NCBI GenBank assembly: GCA_963618065.1
Contig: CAVERH010000012.1
Coordinates: 1-64,000 of the forward strand
From: Suilimivivens sp963618065
Lineage (GTDB): Bacteria > Bacillota > Clostridia > Lachnospirales > Lachnospiraceae
Direction: 5' to 3'
Length of the DNA: 64,000 bases
Below the pieces are notes generated by a model. It saw only the letters and a list, made by a program, of their open reading frames with translations. It made no database searches and was not told the DNA's origin. This document shows, one piece after another, positions 1 to 8,810 of this stretch (within the stretch, counting starts at the first letter, position 1; the number at the start of each line of letters is the position of its first letter). The position numbers and the translations under genes are program-made.

Positions 1-90
1 GTTCACATATGCTCTTTATGTCCAATCCCCGGTATCATCAATCTGCAAGGCTGAACTGTTACGCTGTGTCCTTCAATAAATAACTTTAGA

Positions 91-386
91 TATTGACAGT
101 TCAACATCTTTCCGGTATGATATAATAAATTCGAGATGTTGACAGTTCAACATCTTTCCGGTATGATATAATAAATTCGAGATGTTGACAGTTCAACATC
201 TTTCCGGTATGATATAATAAATTCGAGATGTTGACAGTTCAACATCTTTCCGGTATGATATAATAAATTCGAGATGTTGACAGTTCAACATCTTTCCGGT
301 ATGATATAATAAATTCGAGATGTTGACAGTTCAACATCTTTCCGGTATGATATAATAAATTTGAGATGTTGTGCATTCAACTTCTC
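91..386 (+). promoter_or_regulatory. Tandem array of six 46-bp promoter/operator units plus one degenerate copy
   Basis: TTGACA starts at 93, 139, 185, 231, 277 and 323, exactly 46 bp apart, and a degenerate TTGTGC copy starts at 369. Each full unit has TTGACA-N17-TATGAT, a consensus-quality sigma-A promoter, with a second TATAAT overlapping 5 bp further on. Each -35 box lies inside the near-palindrome ATGTTGA-CAGT-TCAACAT, the size and form of a MarR-family operator. The units are nearly identical: the first has a changed left flank and the sixth one C-to-T change. All point toward the MarR gene at 520. I infer autoregulation with several competing start sites; no binding data support it. 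Confidence 0.85.
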
Positions 387-408
387 GGTTAATTATCTAG
401 CAAATTAT

Positions 409-496
409 CTGTTCAGCGCCTGCATAAAGATAAAGAATTGTAACTGTTTAGTACCACAGTTACGATGCAAAATCCACTCCATGCACCTCTGAACAG
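409..496 (+). promoter_or_regulatory. Structured 5' untranslated region ahead of the MarR gene
   Basis: CTGTTCAG at 409-416 can pair with CTGAACAG at 489-496, TGCAT at 421-425 with ATGCA at 481-485 (or 465-469), and GTAACTG at 440-446 with CAGTTAC at 457-463. Together they give a closed outer stem with an inner hairpin ending 13 bases before the ribosome binding site. It matches no riboswitch class I know. It could be an attenuator or a second protein-binding region. Confidence 0.5.
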
Positions 497-519
497 GCAA
501 TAACTGACAGGAGTATTTT

Positions 520-969
520 ATGGTTGACCGTTTTAAAAAATTCTCTCTGGCAATCTCTGAGATCTCAAGATACTGGCACAGAATTGCAGCAGAAGAACTG
601 AAGCCCTATGACTTAAAAAGCACACATGCCGTTTACCTCACGACCCTGTACCGCTATCCGGACGGCATCACTGCGCCCCGGCTTGCAGAGCTCTGTGGGA
701 AAGACAAGGCTGATGTTTCCCGGATGATGTCCATTATGGAGTCAAAAGGACTGATTATTAAAGAAGGAAAACATGCCAAGCTGTATGGGGGCACGCTAAA
801 GCTCACCGAACAGGGGAAGCTTGCGGCTTCCCAGATCACCACTCGGGCAGAGCTTGCCGTTCAGCAGGCAGGTGAAGGTCTGACGGATGAAAAACGGAGC
901 ATCTTCTATGAAGCGCTGGATACCATCACCGCCAATCTGAAAAGGATTGCGCAGGACGGCTTATCCTGA
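520..969 (+). CDS. MarR-family winged-helix transcriptional regulator
   Basis: A 149-residue protein of typical MarR size. Residues about 35-95 form the winged helix-turn-helix: a helix containing LAELCGKDKADVSRMM with the recognition helix near 62-76, followed by a charged wing (IIKEGKHAKLYG). The flanking N- and C-terminal helices would build the dimer. The start is set by AGGAG at 510-514, five bases before ATG. Such proteins usually repress their own operon and release DNA on binding a small molecule. The repeated palindromes directly upstream fit that role. The degV gene follows after about 30 bp, so the two are probably cotranscribed. The ligand cannot be told from sequence. Confidence 0.9.
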   Translation: MVDRFKKFSLAISEISRYWHRIAAEELKPYDLKSTHAVYLTTLYRYPDGITAPRLAELCGKDKADVSRMMSIMESKGLIIKEGKHAKLYGGTLKLTEQGKLAASQITTRAELAVQQAGEGLTDEKRSIFYEALDTITANLKRIAQDGLS

Positions 970-1001
970 AACCCAATTGTCATCTACGAAAGGAAACCAA
1001 T

Positions 1002-1841
1002 ATGAGTGTTAAAATTATTGTCGATTCCACATCAGACCTGAACGAAGCCATAAAAGACCGGGTTGCCATTGTCCCCTTAACCATCTGCTTCGGAGAAGAA
1101 GAATATGTGGATGGTGTAACCATTACCCATCACCGGTTTTATGAAAAGCTGGTGGAAAGCGATGTTCTTCCAACCACAAGCCAGGCTTCCCCTTCTGCGT
1201 TTACGAGAGTATTCGATGAGGTTTTAGGCCCCGACGACAGTGCGGTCGTTCTCACGATCTCATCAAAGTTATCCGGGACCTGCCAGAGTGCCCTGATTGC
1301 CGCTGCCGACTATCCGAATGTCCATGTCGTTGATGGAAGCTCTGCCGCAATCGGAAGCGGAATCCTTGCCGAATATGCTCTTCGTCTGGTCAATATGGGA
1401 AAATCTGCCGAAGAAATTGCATCGATTCTGGATGAAAAGAAAAAAGATGTCTGCTTAATTGCCATGCTCGACACCTTAGAGTATCTGAAAAAGGGCGGAA
1501 GAATCTCTTCAACCGTTGCTTTTGCAGGAGGACTTTTGAATATCAAGCCTGTGGTAAATATTGAAGATGGGGAAATTCATATTCTGGGAAAGGCAAGAGG
1601 GTCCAAACAGGGTAACAACCTGCTGATTCAGGAAATCCAGAAGGCAGGCGGCATCGACTTTACTATGCCGATTCTTTTAGGTTACACCGGATTAACCGAT
1701 GTTCTACTGAAGAAATACATTGAAGACAGCAGCACTCTGTGGGAAAACGGTACGGATGCCCTGAACTACACCACGGTGGGCAGTGTCGTTGGCACCCATA
1801 CCGGTCCCGGTGTGATTGCTGCTGCATTTTTCAGAAAATAA
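1002..1841 (+). CDS. DegV-family (FakB-type) fatty-acid-binding protein
   Basis: A full-length 279-residue DegV protein. The N-terminus has the VDSTSDL strand (residues 7-13) that begins the fold, and TTSQASPSAF near 58-67 is the signature around the bound fatty-acid carboxylate. KKGGRIS near 162 and a C-terminal GTHTGPG segment are also typical. Proteins of this family bind a long-chain fatty acid; those paired with FakA present it for phosphorylation in the cytoplasm. No FakA is seen here, so the role may be lipid binding or sensing. The start has AAAGGAAA upstream. It is the second gene of the MarR operon, hinting that fatty acids or membrane stress could be the MarR signal (inference). 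Confidence 0.9.
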   Translation: MSVKIIVDSTSDLNEAIKDRVAIVPLTICFGEEEYVDGVTITHHRFYEKLVESDVLPTTSQASPSAFTRVFDEVLGPDDSAVVLTISSKLSGTCQSALIAAADYPNVHVVDGSSAAIGSGILAEYALRLVNMGKSAEEIASILDEKKKDVCLIAMLDTLEYLKKGGRISSTVAFAGGLLNIKPVVNIEDGEIHILGKARGSKQGNNLLIQEIQKAGGIDFTMPILLGYTGLTDVLLKKYIEDSSTLWENGTDALNYTTVGSVVGTHTGPGVIAAAFFRK

Positions 1842-1894
1842 AGTGCCGGATTGCTATTCGGACTGGTTATAATTGTGATTCTCCTACTGTATAA

Positions 1895-3181
1895 TTACTC
1901 TTTTGAAAACGGGTCAAGCTCCTGATCCACCACCTGTTTTCTCTTTATCTTCGGATTCACAATTTCATGACCGCGGTAAATAACGCGTTCTAAAGTGCGC
2001 AGACTTGTCAAATCGTCTAACGGATTCCCCTTCGTCACAATCAGGTCTGCACACTTGCCCGCTTCAATGGAACCTGTGATATCATCAATACCCATCAGGC
2101 GTGCATTCTGCAGCGTTGCCGTATACAGTGCAAACCGGTTGGTCACACCACAGTATTTATGGAAGTAAAAAAGTTCTCTCCAAAAATCATACTGGGTGAT
2201 ATACGGGCATCCCACATCATTGCCAAGTCCGACCGGAATGCCATGCTTTAAGGCTTCCTTGGCCGAATCAATAATTCCTTCAAACACAATGTTTCCATTG
2301 TATTGTTCCTTTTCGGAAGCACCGGATACAGCCGGATCAAACAGGGCATACGGAAGTGCGGGTGACAACGTGGTACACAGAAACGCCTTTTTCTCAAGAT
2401 ATAACTGCACTGTTGCCTCATCCATCTTCGCGCCATGCTCAATGGAATCCACACCATTTTCCAGTGCAACACGTACTCCTTCCGGAGACTCTGTATGGGC
2501 TGCCACCTTATAGCCCAGCTTATGAGCCTCGTCACAGACCGCTTTTACCATGGATGGAGACATCTTCAGCTCTCCCGGTGTTCCCTTTTCCTTCGCATCC
2601 ATAACACCGCCGGTAATCATCAGCTTGATCCAGTCCACCTTCTGTTCCTTCGCCTTGTGCACCTGTGCAACCGCCATCTCGTTCGAACCTGCTGCAATGG
2701 CTACCGATCCTGCCATGTGACCGCCCGGCACGGAAATTCCTTCATTCGATGCAAGGATTCTGGGGCCTTTCTTCCTGTTCTTCGCAATATCATCCCGGCA
2801 GCGTGTATCAAAATCCCCCAGCCCGCCAACGGTACGGATCGTTGTCACCCCGCCTAAAAGCTCCAGCTTCGCATAATTGCACACCAGATTGTAAGCAATG
2901 GCACGGGTTAATCCGTTACTCATAATCTTCTTTACCATGCCCTCATTGTCTCTGGGTTTCGTACTTGGCTGCCCGTTTCCGGCAAGATGCACATGCAGGT
3001 TAATGAGTCCCGGCATGATATATTGTCCGTTCAGATCCACCTTCTGATAGTCATTTCCAACTTCCTCTTCCTTTACGATTCCGGCAATTTTCTCGCCATC
3101 CACAAGAATGGCTTTACCTGTCATCGGCTCCATATGCTCGGTTCCATCCAGAATCATGCCGTGAATATATGCTTTCTTCAT
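1895..3181 (-). CDS. Metal-dependent amidohydrolase (imidazolonepropionase/prolidase-like)
   Basis: A 428-residue amidohydrolase-superfamily protein. It shows the first metal site HVH (residues 63-65) after the PGLINLH strand, a likely carboxylated lysine in IKLMITGG near 187, histidines in VAAHTES and SIEHGA near 230 and 250, and the catalytic aspartate in GLGNDVG near 320. The C-terminus carries the family's small beta domain (IEAGKCADLIV). This group contains imidazolonepropionase-like and X-Pro dipeptidase-like enzymes that cleave cyclic or peptide amides in the cytoplasm. The substrate cannot be assigned. It is transcribed alone, convergent with degV, with only a 53-bp spacer and no strong terminator. 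Confidence 0.85.
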   Translation of the reverse strand: MKKAYIHGMILDGTEHMEPMTGKAILVDGEKIAGIVKEEEVGNDYQKVDLNGQYIMPGLINLHVHLAGNGQPSTKPRDNEGMVKKIMSNGLTRAIAYNLVCNYAKLELLGGVTTIRTVGGLGDFDTRCRDDIAKNRKKGPRILASNEGISVPGGHMAGSVAIAAGSNEMAVAQVHKAKEQKVDWIKLMITGGVMDAKEKGTPGELKMSPSMVKAVCDEAHKLGYKVAAHTESPEGVRVALENGVDSIEHGAKMDEATVQLYLEKKAFLCTTLSPALPYALFDPAVSGASEKEQYNGNIVFEGIIDSAKEALKHGIPVGLGNDVGCPYITQYDFWRELFYFHKYCGVTNRFALYTATLQNARLMGIDDITGSIEAGKCADLIVTKGNPLDDLTSLRTLERVIYRGHEIVNPKIKRKQVVDQELDPFSKE

Positions 3182-3295
3182 TTGTTTCTGCCTGTTTTCC
3201 TTTCCTTATTTTTTATCTCTTGTTTTTACTGGTTCTTCTGTAATTCTTCTTAAATTGTATAACCATTCAGAACCAAATAAAATTAGTAACTATTC

Positions 3296-3614
3296 TTAAG
3301 TCAGCTCCCAGAATGCCACGGCACTTGCTGCCGCTACATTTAAGGAATCCACTCCGTGCGTCATCGGAATCATGACTGTATAATCGCAGTCTGCAATCGT
3401 TCTTCCTGCAAGGCCATCGCCCTCGGTTCCAAGCACAATCGCAAGCTTCTCTTCCTTCTTAAGGTGCTCATCCCGGAGAGATACACTGTCCTCCTTAAGT
3501 GCCATCGCCGCTGTGCGGTATACCGGACTCCGGCTCATAGTAATGCAGGAGCTGTACTTCCTTCTTATCGATATAGACTTCCAGTTCAGGGATCTCCAGA
3601 TCCTTGATTTCCAT
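3296..3614 (-). pseudogene. TrmH/SpoU-type RNA methyltransferase with an internal deletion
   Basis: The C-terminal 70 or so codons encode a clear SpoU knot ending (VLGTEGDGL, then IPMTHGVDSLNVAAASAVAFW), the AdoMet-binding and dimer motifs. An ATG at 3614, right after the upstream Nudix gene, opens a frame beginning MEIKDLEIPELEVY and reaching LLHYYEPES, the usual N-terminus of this clade. The two parts meet near 3535 in different frames, so roughly 140-150 codons of the middle are missing and the N-terminal frame stops soon after the junction. A complete relative has about 260-270 residues. The product cannot be functional. An assembly collapse would look the same. Confidence 0.8.
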
Positions 3615-3619
3615 GATGC

Positions 3620-4114
3620 TCACACTGTTTCCTCCGTGCCTGTGCATGCATAAAACTGCAGCTTCTTATCTACCAGCTTATCACCTTCGTAGGCAAGCCG
3701 CAACGTGAAAAAACGTGGATCATCACGAAGCAGTATTTCAAGAAAAACGGCATCTCCTTCCCATGTCGGAAGGGCTGGAACCTCTGTCTTTGGAATCCAT
3801 GCAAGCTCTCCTTCGTTACAAGCTCCCAGTTCCCCTGCAAAACCATCTGCGGTAAACAGACACATCAATTCCGTTTCCTGCTGATCACTTATGAACGTGA
3901 TAAGTCCCCGGAACGTATAGGACGTGAGTGTAAGCCCGGTTTCTTCCCGGACTTCCCGCACCAGACAGTCCTCCGGTGATTCTCCTTCTTCCAAATGTCC
4001 GCCGACACCGATCCATTTCCCACCGTTGATATCCTGCTTTTTCTTCGTACGATGCAGCATGAGATACTTCCCATCCTGCTCGATGTAACATAATGTCGTA
4101 ATTGGTTTGCTCAC
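3620..4114 (-). CDS. Nudix hydrolase (MutT/8-oxo-dGTPase-like)
   Basis: A 164-residue protein with a complete Nudix box beginning at GHLEEGESPEDCLVREVREE near residues 39-58, including the metal-binding REVREE acids. The upstream sheet (LCYIEQDGKYLMLHRTKKK) and HWIGVGG-type lead-in fit the MutT/8-oxo-dGTP diphosphatase subgroup, which cleanses oxidised or non-canonical nucleotides in the cytosol. The gene is complete. It sits between the truncated MocR gene upstream and the TrmH remnant, whose start codon follows its stop by five bases. Both neighbours are damaged, so this gene may be the only survivor of a former operon. Confidence 0.85.
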   Translation of the reverse strand: MSKPITTLCYIEQDGKYLMLHRTKKKQDINGGKWIGVGGHLEEGESPEDCLVREVREETGLTLTSYTFRGLITFISDQQETELMCLFTADGFAGELGACNEGELAWIPKTEVPALPTWEGDAVFLEILLRDDPRFFTLRLAYEGDKLVDKKLQFYACTGTEETV

Positions 4115-4143
4115 GATCTGCTCTCCTGTCTATATCCACTACT

Positions 4144-5235
4144 TTAATTACTCCCCAGCTCCCGCCTGCGTTTGCGGCGGACGCGGTTAATATGGCGTTC
4201 ATAGTCTCCGCTCCGCAAAAGCTCGGACAGCACATACTGCTCAAACAGCGGCACCGGGCAGGAATAGAAGCCCAGCTTATGCTCAAATGCATCCACCAGA
4301 GTCTCCGGCAGAATCATATAGCCGATACGCACTGAGGGCGCAATGGTCTTGGAAAATGTATTCATATAAATCACATTGACGCCGTCGGCAATCGAAAATA
4401 ACGGACTTTCCGGCTTACTCGAAACCGTCAGCTCCGAATCATAATTATCCTCCACGATTACGGCATTGCGCTGTTTCGCCCAGTAAAGATACTCCCGCTT
4501 CTGCGAAATTCCAATGGTAATCCCGCTCGGGTAACTATTAAACGGTGTCACATGCAGTACGGATGCTTTCGTTCTTGTAAGCTCGGAGGACAGAATTCCT
4601 TCCGCGGAAAGCGTCAGCGGGTCGCACACAATGCCCATGGATTCATAAACCTTGCGGATTTTTTCATAAGAGGGATTCTCGATTCCAAAGATACATCCTG
4701 CGCCAAAAAACTGTGCCACCAGTCCATACAGATATTCCGCACCGGAACCGATGATAACCTGCCGTGGATGAATCTGGATTCCTCTGCTTCTTCCAAGATA
4801 GGAACAAATCTCTGCACGCAGTTCTTCGCAGCCATGATTGGGCGACTTCACCAAAATCTGCTCCTCGTAATCAAGCAGAACCTTGCGCATCGTCCGGGCA
4901 AGCACACTGAACGGAAATTCTCCTGTCTGATGGGTCTGCGGATGCGTCATCGGAAGCTCCTCATGACGGATCTCCGGAATCACCTGAAAATCCGCCTCCC
5001 GGTAAATCACAAAATAACCGCTCCGCTGTCTCGTTTCAATATACCCTTCGTCACTTAGCAGATTCATGGTGTGTTCTACGGTAATGAGGCTCACCCCGGT
5101 TTCCTCCGCAATGATCCGTTTGGACGGAAGCCGCGAATCCAGCGAATAAATCCCTGCTACAATGTCCTGTACCAGATAGTTATATAATTGAATATAAGCG
5201 GGCACTCCACTGTCCTTTGTAATGGCATAGTTCAT
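4144..5235 (-). pseudogene. MocR/PdxR-type GntR-aminotransferase regulator lacking its C-terminal domain
   Basis: Residues 1-75 are a GntR-type winged helix (LPSKRIIAEETGVSLITVEH). The following region is a fold-type-I aminotransferase domain with the internal aldimine lysine in NTFSKTIAPSVRIGY near residue 300. The frame stops after RVRRKRRRELGSN at residue 363, whereas family members usually have about 460-480 residues, so the final 100 or so residues, including the substrate-carboxylate arginine, are missing. The stop is about 25 bp before the Nudix start, as if a deletion joined them. These regulators often control a divergent gene; here ywlG begins 87 bp away. It could still bind DNA, but cofactor sensing is probably lost. 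Confidence 0.75.
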
Positions 5236-5322
5236 CTGGTCTTATCAGATACTCCTTTTCTGGTTATTTCGGTATTACCAATTCAATTGTATTCTTGATT
5301 CAATCATTTGTAAAGGAAAAGA

Positions 5323-5877
5323 GTGATCAGTTTGTACGAAGAAATCAAGAAACAGGCGGCTGATGTTACCGCCGAATTATGTGAAAAAGCAAAGCTCCAT
5401 AAAGGTCAGATTCTTGTGGTCGGCTGCTCTTCTTCCGAGGTATGCGGAGATAAGATCGGCAGCAATTCGAACCTCGATGTAGCCAAGGCTGTTTTTTCCG
5501 GAATTTATGAAACGACAAAGGCACGCGGCATTTATCTTGCCGCCCAGTGCTGTGAGCATCTGAACCGTGCTATCATCATTGAACAGGCAGCCGTTCCTCA
5601 TGCGGAATTTGTCAATGTCGTTCCCCAGCCCAAAGCCGGCGGTTCCTTTGCAACCACCGCCTACCAGACCTTTGAGCATCCGGTTGCTTTGGAAGAAATC
5701 AAGGCCGATGCCGGAATTGATATCGGTGATACCTTCATCGGCATGCACCTTAAAAAGGTTGCCGTTCCGGTCCGCCTTATCAATCACGAAATCGGCCAGG
5801 CCCATATCACTGCTGCCAGAGTCCGCCCCAAATTTATCGGCGGCGAACGCGCACATTATGATGCAGAGTTGTTGTAA
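5323..5877 (+). CDS. ywlG: YwlG/UPF0340 family protein (TIGR01440)
   Basis: A full-length 184-residue member of a conserved Firmicutes family of unknown biochemical role. Recognisable segments are VVGCSSSEVCG near 31-41, the QCCEHLNRA motif near 73-81, and the C-terminal ARVRPKFIGGERAHYD. The GTG at 5323 is preferred because AAAGGA lies five to six bases upstream; a TTG at 5332 is the alternative. It is divergent from the MocR-type gene, a typical arrangement for a regulator and its target, although that regulator is truncated. A stem GGCAGGCA/TGCCTGCC lies just after the stop. Confidence 0.85.
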   Translation: MISLYEEIKKQAADVTAELCEKAKLHKGQILVVGCSSSEVCGDKIGSNSNLDVAKAVFSGIYETTKARGIYLAAQCCEHLNRAIIIEQAAVPHAEFVNVVPQPKAGGSFATTAYQTFEHPVALEEIKADAGIDIGDTFIGMHLKKVAVPVRLINHEIGQAHITAARVRPKFIGGERAHYDAELL

Positions 5878-5884
5878 ATGAAAT

Positions 5885-5904
5885 GGCAGGCAGCAATGCC
5901 TGCC
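5885..5904 (+). terminator. Hairpin after ywlG
   Basis: GGCAGGCA-GCAA-TGCCTGCC is a perfect 8-bp stem with a four-base loop, eight bases past the ywlG stop. No T-run follows, so it may be a weak terminator or a transcript-stabilising hairpin. Confidence 0.4.
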
Positions 5905-6011
5905 GCACTACTGCCTGTCAAAATAATCTTTTATGATTCGGTGCATGATCCGATTTACTGTTTGAATTGACATTTCGATTATTTTTTGTATTATCAGACA
6001 TGGTAAGATGA

Positions 6012-6545
6012 CTCCCTTATAATACTCTCTCATATACGGCCTTGTCCCTCGGCACCCTGCTTATCATCTGGAACTGCCTCCTGATCCTCGGTCAGATTTT
6101 GATTCTGCGTAAGAACTTTCAATGGATCCAGCTTCTGCAGATTCCGCTTTCCTTCCTTTTCGGATGGTACACGGATTTCGGCATGTGGATGGTTTCCTTT
6201 ATCCCTGTAAATCACTATCCAAGCCGGCTGCTTTTGATCCTGATTGGCGTTACGATTCTCGGCTTCGGAGTCTCGCTTTCGGTCATTGCCAATGTCATCC
6301 TCAATTCCGGGGAAGCCTTTGTAAAAGCAGTCTCCGACACTACCCATATAAGCTTTTCCAATATGAAGATCATTTTCGATGTTGCCTGTGTGGTAATTTC
6401 CGTGCTTCTGTCCCTGGCATTCTTCCAGTTCAAGATCGTGGGAACCAGAGAGGGAACCATCATTTCTGCGCTCTGTACCGGTATGGTCGTTAAATTTTTC
6501 ACCAAATGGCTGACTGCACCGCTTAATCACTATTTAACCTTATAA
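6012..6545 (+). pseudogene. YczE/YyaS-family membrane protein, N-terminally truncated
   Basis: The open frame begins just after a TGA at 6009 and has no credible start; the first in-frame option is a TTG at 6042 without a ribosome binding site. The translated part (LSLGTLLIIWNCLLILGQI, then IPLSFLFGWYTDFGMW, later ILNSGEAFVKA and TIVGTREGTI-type segments) matches the last three quarters of a YczE-type multi-pass membrane protein. The usual first 45-55 residues, with transmembrane helix 1, are absent. The end is intact and overlaps the rloB stop on the other strand by 16 bp. It is probably a remnant cut when this junction was rearranged. Confidence 0.7.
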
Positions 6546-7405
6546 CTTTTCATTGCTTCGATCAGTTTCCAGATATTACAGCCGATATGCTCCATTAACT
6601 CATATTCATCTGATGCAAATCTCCTAGCTCTGGCTATTGCAATATCAATAAAGGGTAAATAATTTTCACTAAAGTTAATACCACTTTTTCCATGGTGGGC
6701 TTTTATAGAAACTTCTTTACTTACAAAAGTGTGACTATCCGATACTTTTTTGTTTTCACGGATGTCGGTAAGCTTATCCGCATACTCACTCTCAACGTCA
6801 GACAAATGAAGCAGAAGACAGAATTCAAAACAGGGATTGGCAATATAACAGGAATAATTATGTTCTTTACAATGCTTAATGCATTCTTCCATATTAATTT
6901 CAGAATGACTTTGTGCATCCCGATCGATAAGGATCCCAAACTCATCCAGACTACTATTATATTTCTGTAAATATTTACGGTAATTAATATCATACCCTAT
7001 CTTCAAAAGATCCGTCACAAATTCATTTTTCTTTCTTTTACTGATTCCATCCGGATCTTCCAGATACCGTCTGATAAAATCTTCTCCATACTTTTCTATA
7101 AGATCTGACGGAATATCAGCTATAAGTGATTCTTTTCCACTTTCCCGCAACTGTAAATACTCTTCTAACAGTTCAATTACCTGTTGTGGCGCACTGTTTG
7201 TATCCTTTCTCCTTCTGCCTAAAACCTGTACATCAACAATTGCATGAATCCCCAACTGTGTTCTATAGGCTGAAATTCCCTCCAAATACTCTTTCTCTGT
7301 AGCATTTCCTTCCACCGATAGGAAAAAGATTTTCTGCGGCTGAATTTTTTCCTCCTCCGTTTCACGTTCGAATGCATCAGAACTCAATCTGTATTTATTC
7401 TTCAT
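6530..7405 (-). CDS. rloB: RloB-like protein, putative effector of an RloAB defence pair
   Basis: A 291-residue RloB-family protein. It has the SVEGNATEKEYLEG motif near 30-43, the acidic IDRDAQ motif near 160 and NPCFEFCLLLHLSD near 185-198, matching a TOPRIM-like nuclease fold with acidic metal ligands. The gene overlaps the upstream ATPase by 11 bp, implying coupled synthesis. RloB family members occur in phage-defence islands with an ABC-type ATPase partner, as in the related PARIS (AriA/AriB) arrangement, where the ATPase senses infection and releases the nuclease. That mechanism is inferred here. The pair is AT-rich compared with neighbours, consistent with horizontal acquisition. Confidence 0.8.
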   Translation of the reverse strand: MKNKYRLSSDAFERETEEEKIQPQKIFFLSVEGNATEKEYLEGISAYRTQLGIHAIVDVQVLGRRRKDTNSAPQQVIELLEEYLQLRESGKESLIADIPSDLIEKYGEDFIRRYLEDPDGISKRKKNEFVTDLLKIGYDINYRKYLQKYNSSLDEFGILIDRDAQSHSEINMEECIKHCKEHNYSCYIANPCFEFCLLLHLSDVESEYADKLTDIRENKKVSDSHTFVSKEVSIKAHHGKSGINFSENYLPFIDIAIARARRFASDEYELMEHIGCNIWKLIEAMKSYKVK

Positions 7406-8774
7406 AAACCTCCTCTAATGTAAAGCTTTCATCAAAAACCGGAATTGCGCCATACCTGCCAAGTAAATATTCCTTATCAATTTTTTTATCAAACCGTTCT
7501 TTAAATCGATTCAATGAAAATACTTTGGAACTATGATCCTTTTGCCGTTCAACAAACCAGATTTCATCCTGCCTGAGTAATTCTAAATCCAACAGATTCG
7601 AATCGTGTGTTGTTGCAATAAGCTGGCAGTCCCTGTTTTCTGCAATCTGATAAAAAAGTTCCATAAATTTTCTAATCAAATTGGTATGAAGACTTCGGTC
7701 AATCTCATCAATCAGAATCATACTGACCTTCCGGTTCTCATAAAAAAGTGGAATCAAGTCAAATAACCTCTTTGTTCCATCCGACTCATCATTGTAGTCA
7801 AACATATCTTTGGCATTTCCATGATTCAACAGCAATTTGTTATAGACAATATTTCCATTTTCATCCCTTCTGAGTTCATACACCTGATCATTCACTTTCA
7901 ACATAACAGGATGCTCATTGACCGCATTCGATATATCAATCTTTATTCTTTCTGCCTGATCTGCCAGAATATTATCCAGAATCTTGTCAAAATCAATCTG
8001 CTGTTTTTCTCCTTCTACACCCTCAATCCCTGTATCAAAGTAACTTAGCGCTTTAGAGAAAAACTGTTTCTTATCAATCTCTGCCGCAACCTCATTCAAA
8101 CCATTGTATTTAGATTCCGGGAATAAAATAATCATATCTTCAAACCAGGCATATACCATTCTGATTTCCGCAAAAACACCTTTTTTTTCATTTGTACGCA
8201 AAGCAATGTCATTCAAAATGGTTTTTCTTTTATAGGCCTGAGACGCATTCTCCGAAAAGCTCTCCAGATAGATGTCCATTCGATACTTCTCTTCCATGTC
8301 AGCATATTCCACTTCACTTTGTGCATGACTTACATAATTTTCATCCATCTCCCGATTAAAAAGATACACTTCTTTTCCCTGATTTTCTATTCTGACCAGC
8401 CATTCTGCCAAAATAATTTTACGGTCATAAGATATGGCAATTCCATAAGAGTATTCCACTTCTCCGATCATAATTCGATATTCAAACACACCCGGCTGAT
8501 TATACATTTCACTTTCAACCCGAAAGTGATTTTTCGTTAAATCCACTTTATCCAATCCACTAACAACAATTTCCCGTGAGAACTGGATTGCTTTTACTAA
8601 ATTACTTTTTCCTCCTGCGTTGGCTCCAAAAATCAATCCACTCTTTAAAATTCTTTTATTTTTCTTCACCGCAACATGAGATTTATGTCTGACAACCTTA
8701 CTTGCTTCAAATGAAATCTTTTGTCCATCCTTAAAGGATTTATAGTTACTTACAGAAAATCCAACTAACATCAT
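7395..8774 (-). CDS. rloA: RloA-like ABC-type AAA ATPase of the RloAB pair
   Basis: A 459-residue AAA_15/AAA_21-type ATPase. The N-terminus FSVSNYKSFKDGQ is the usual opening of SMC/RecF-like ATPases. Walker A is GANAGGKSNL at residues 50-59. A Walker B (SMILIDEIDRSLH) and a histidine switch (IATTHDSNLLD) lie near 350-390, separated from Walker A by a helical and coiled insertion. The C-terminus overlaps the RloB start. The start ATG is preceded by GAAGGTG; a second ATG follows directly and either may be used. It has its own strong promoter with an embedded operator, suggesting the pair is normally kept low. Confidence 0.85.
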   Translation of the reverse strand: MMLVGFSVSNYKSFKDGQKISFEASKVVRHKSHVAVKKNKRILKSGLIFGANAGGKSNLVKAIQFSREIVVSGLDKVDLTKNHFRVESEMYNQPGVFEYRIMIGEVEYSYGIAISYDRKIILAEWLVRIENQGKEVYLFNREMDENYVSHAQSEVEYADMEEKYRMDIYLESFSENASQAYKRKTILNDIALRTNEKKGVFAEIRMVYAWFEDMIILFPESKYNGLNEVAAEIDKKQFFSKALSYFDTGIEGVEGEKQQIDFDKILDNILADQAERIKIDISNAVNEHPVMLKVNDQVYELRRDENGNIVYNKLLLNHGNAKDMFDYNDESDGTKRLFDLIPLFYENRKVSMILIDEIDRSLHTNLIRKFMELFYQIAENRDCQLIATTHDSNLLDLELLRQDEIWFVERQKDHSSKVFSLNRFKERFDKKIDKEYLLGRYGAIPVFDESFTLEEVYEE

Positions 8775-8810
8775 TGCACCTTCTTTTCTCTTTTGTTTAT
8801 AATATATTCA

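Noticed and set aside
5377..5856. 159-residue frame antisense to ywlG
   Set aside because: Shadow of the ywlG codon pattern without its own start signals.
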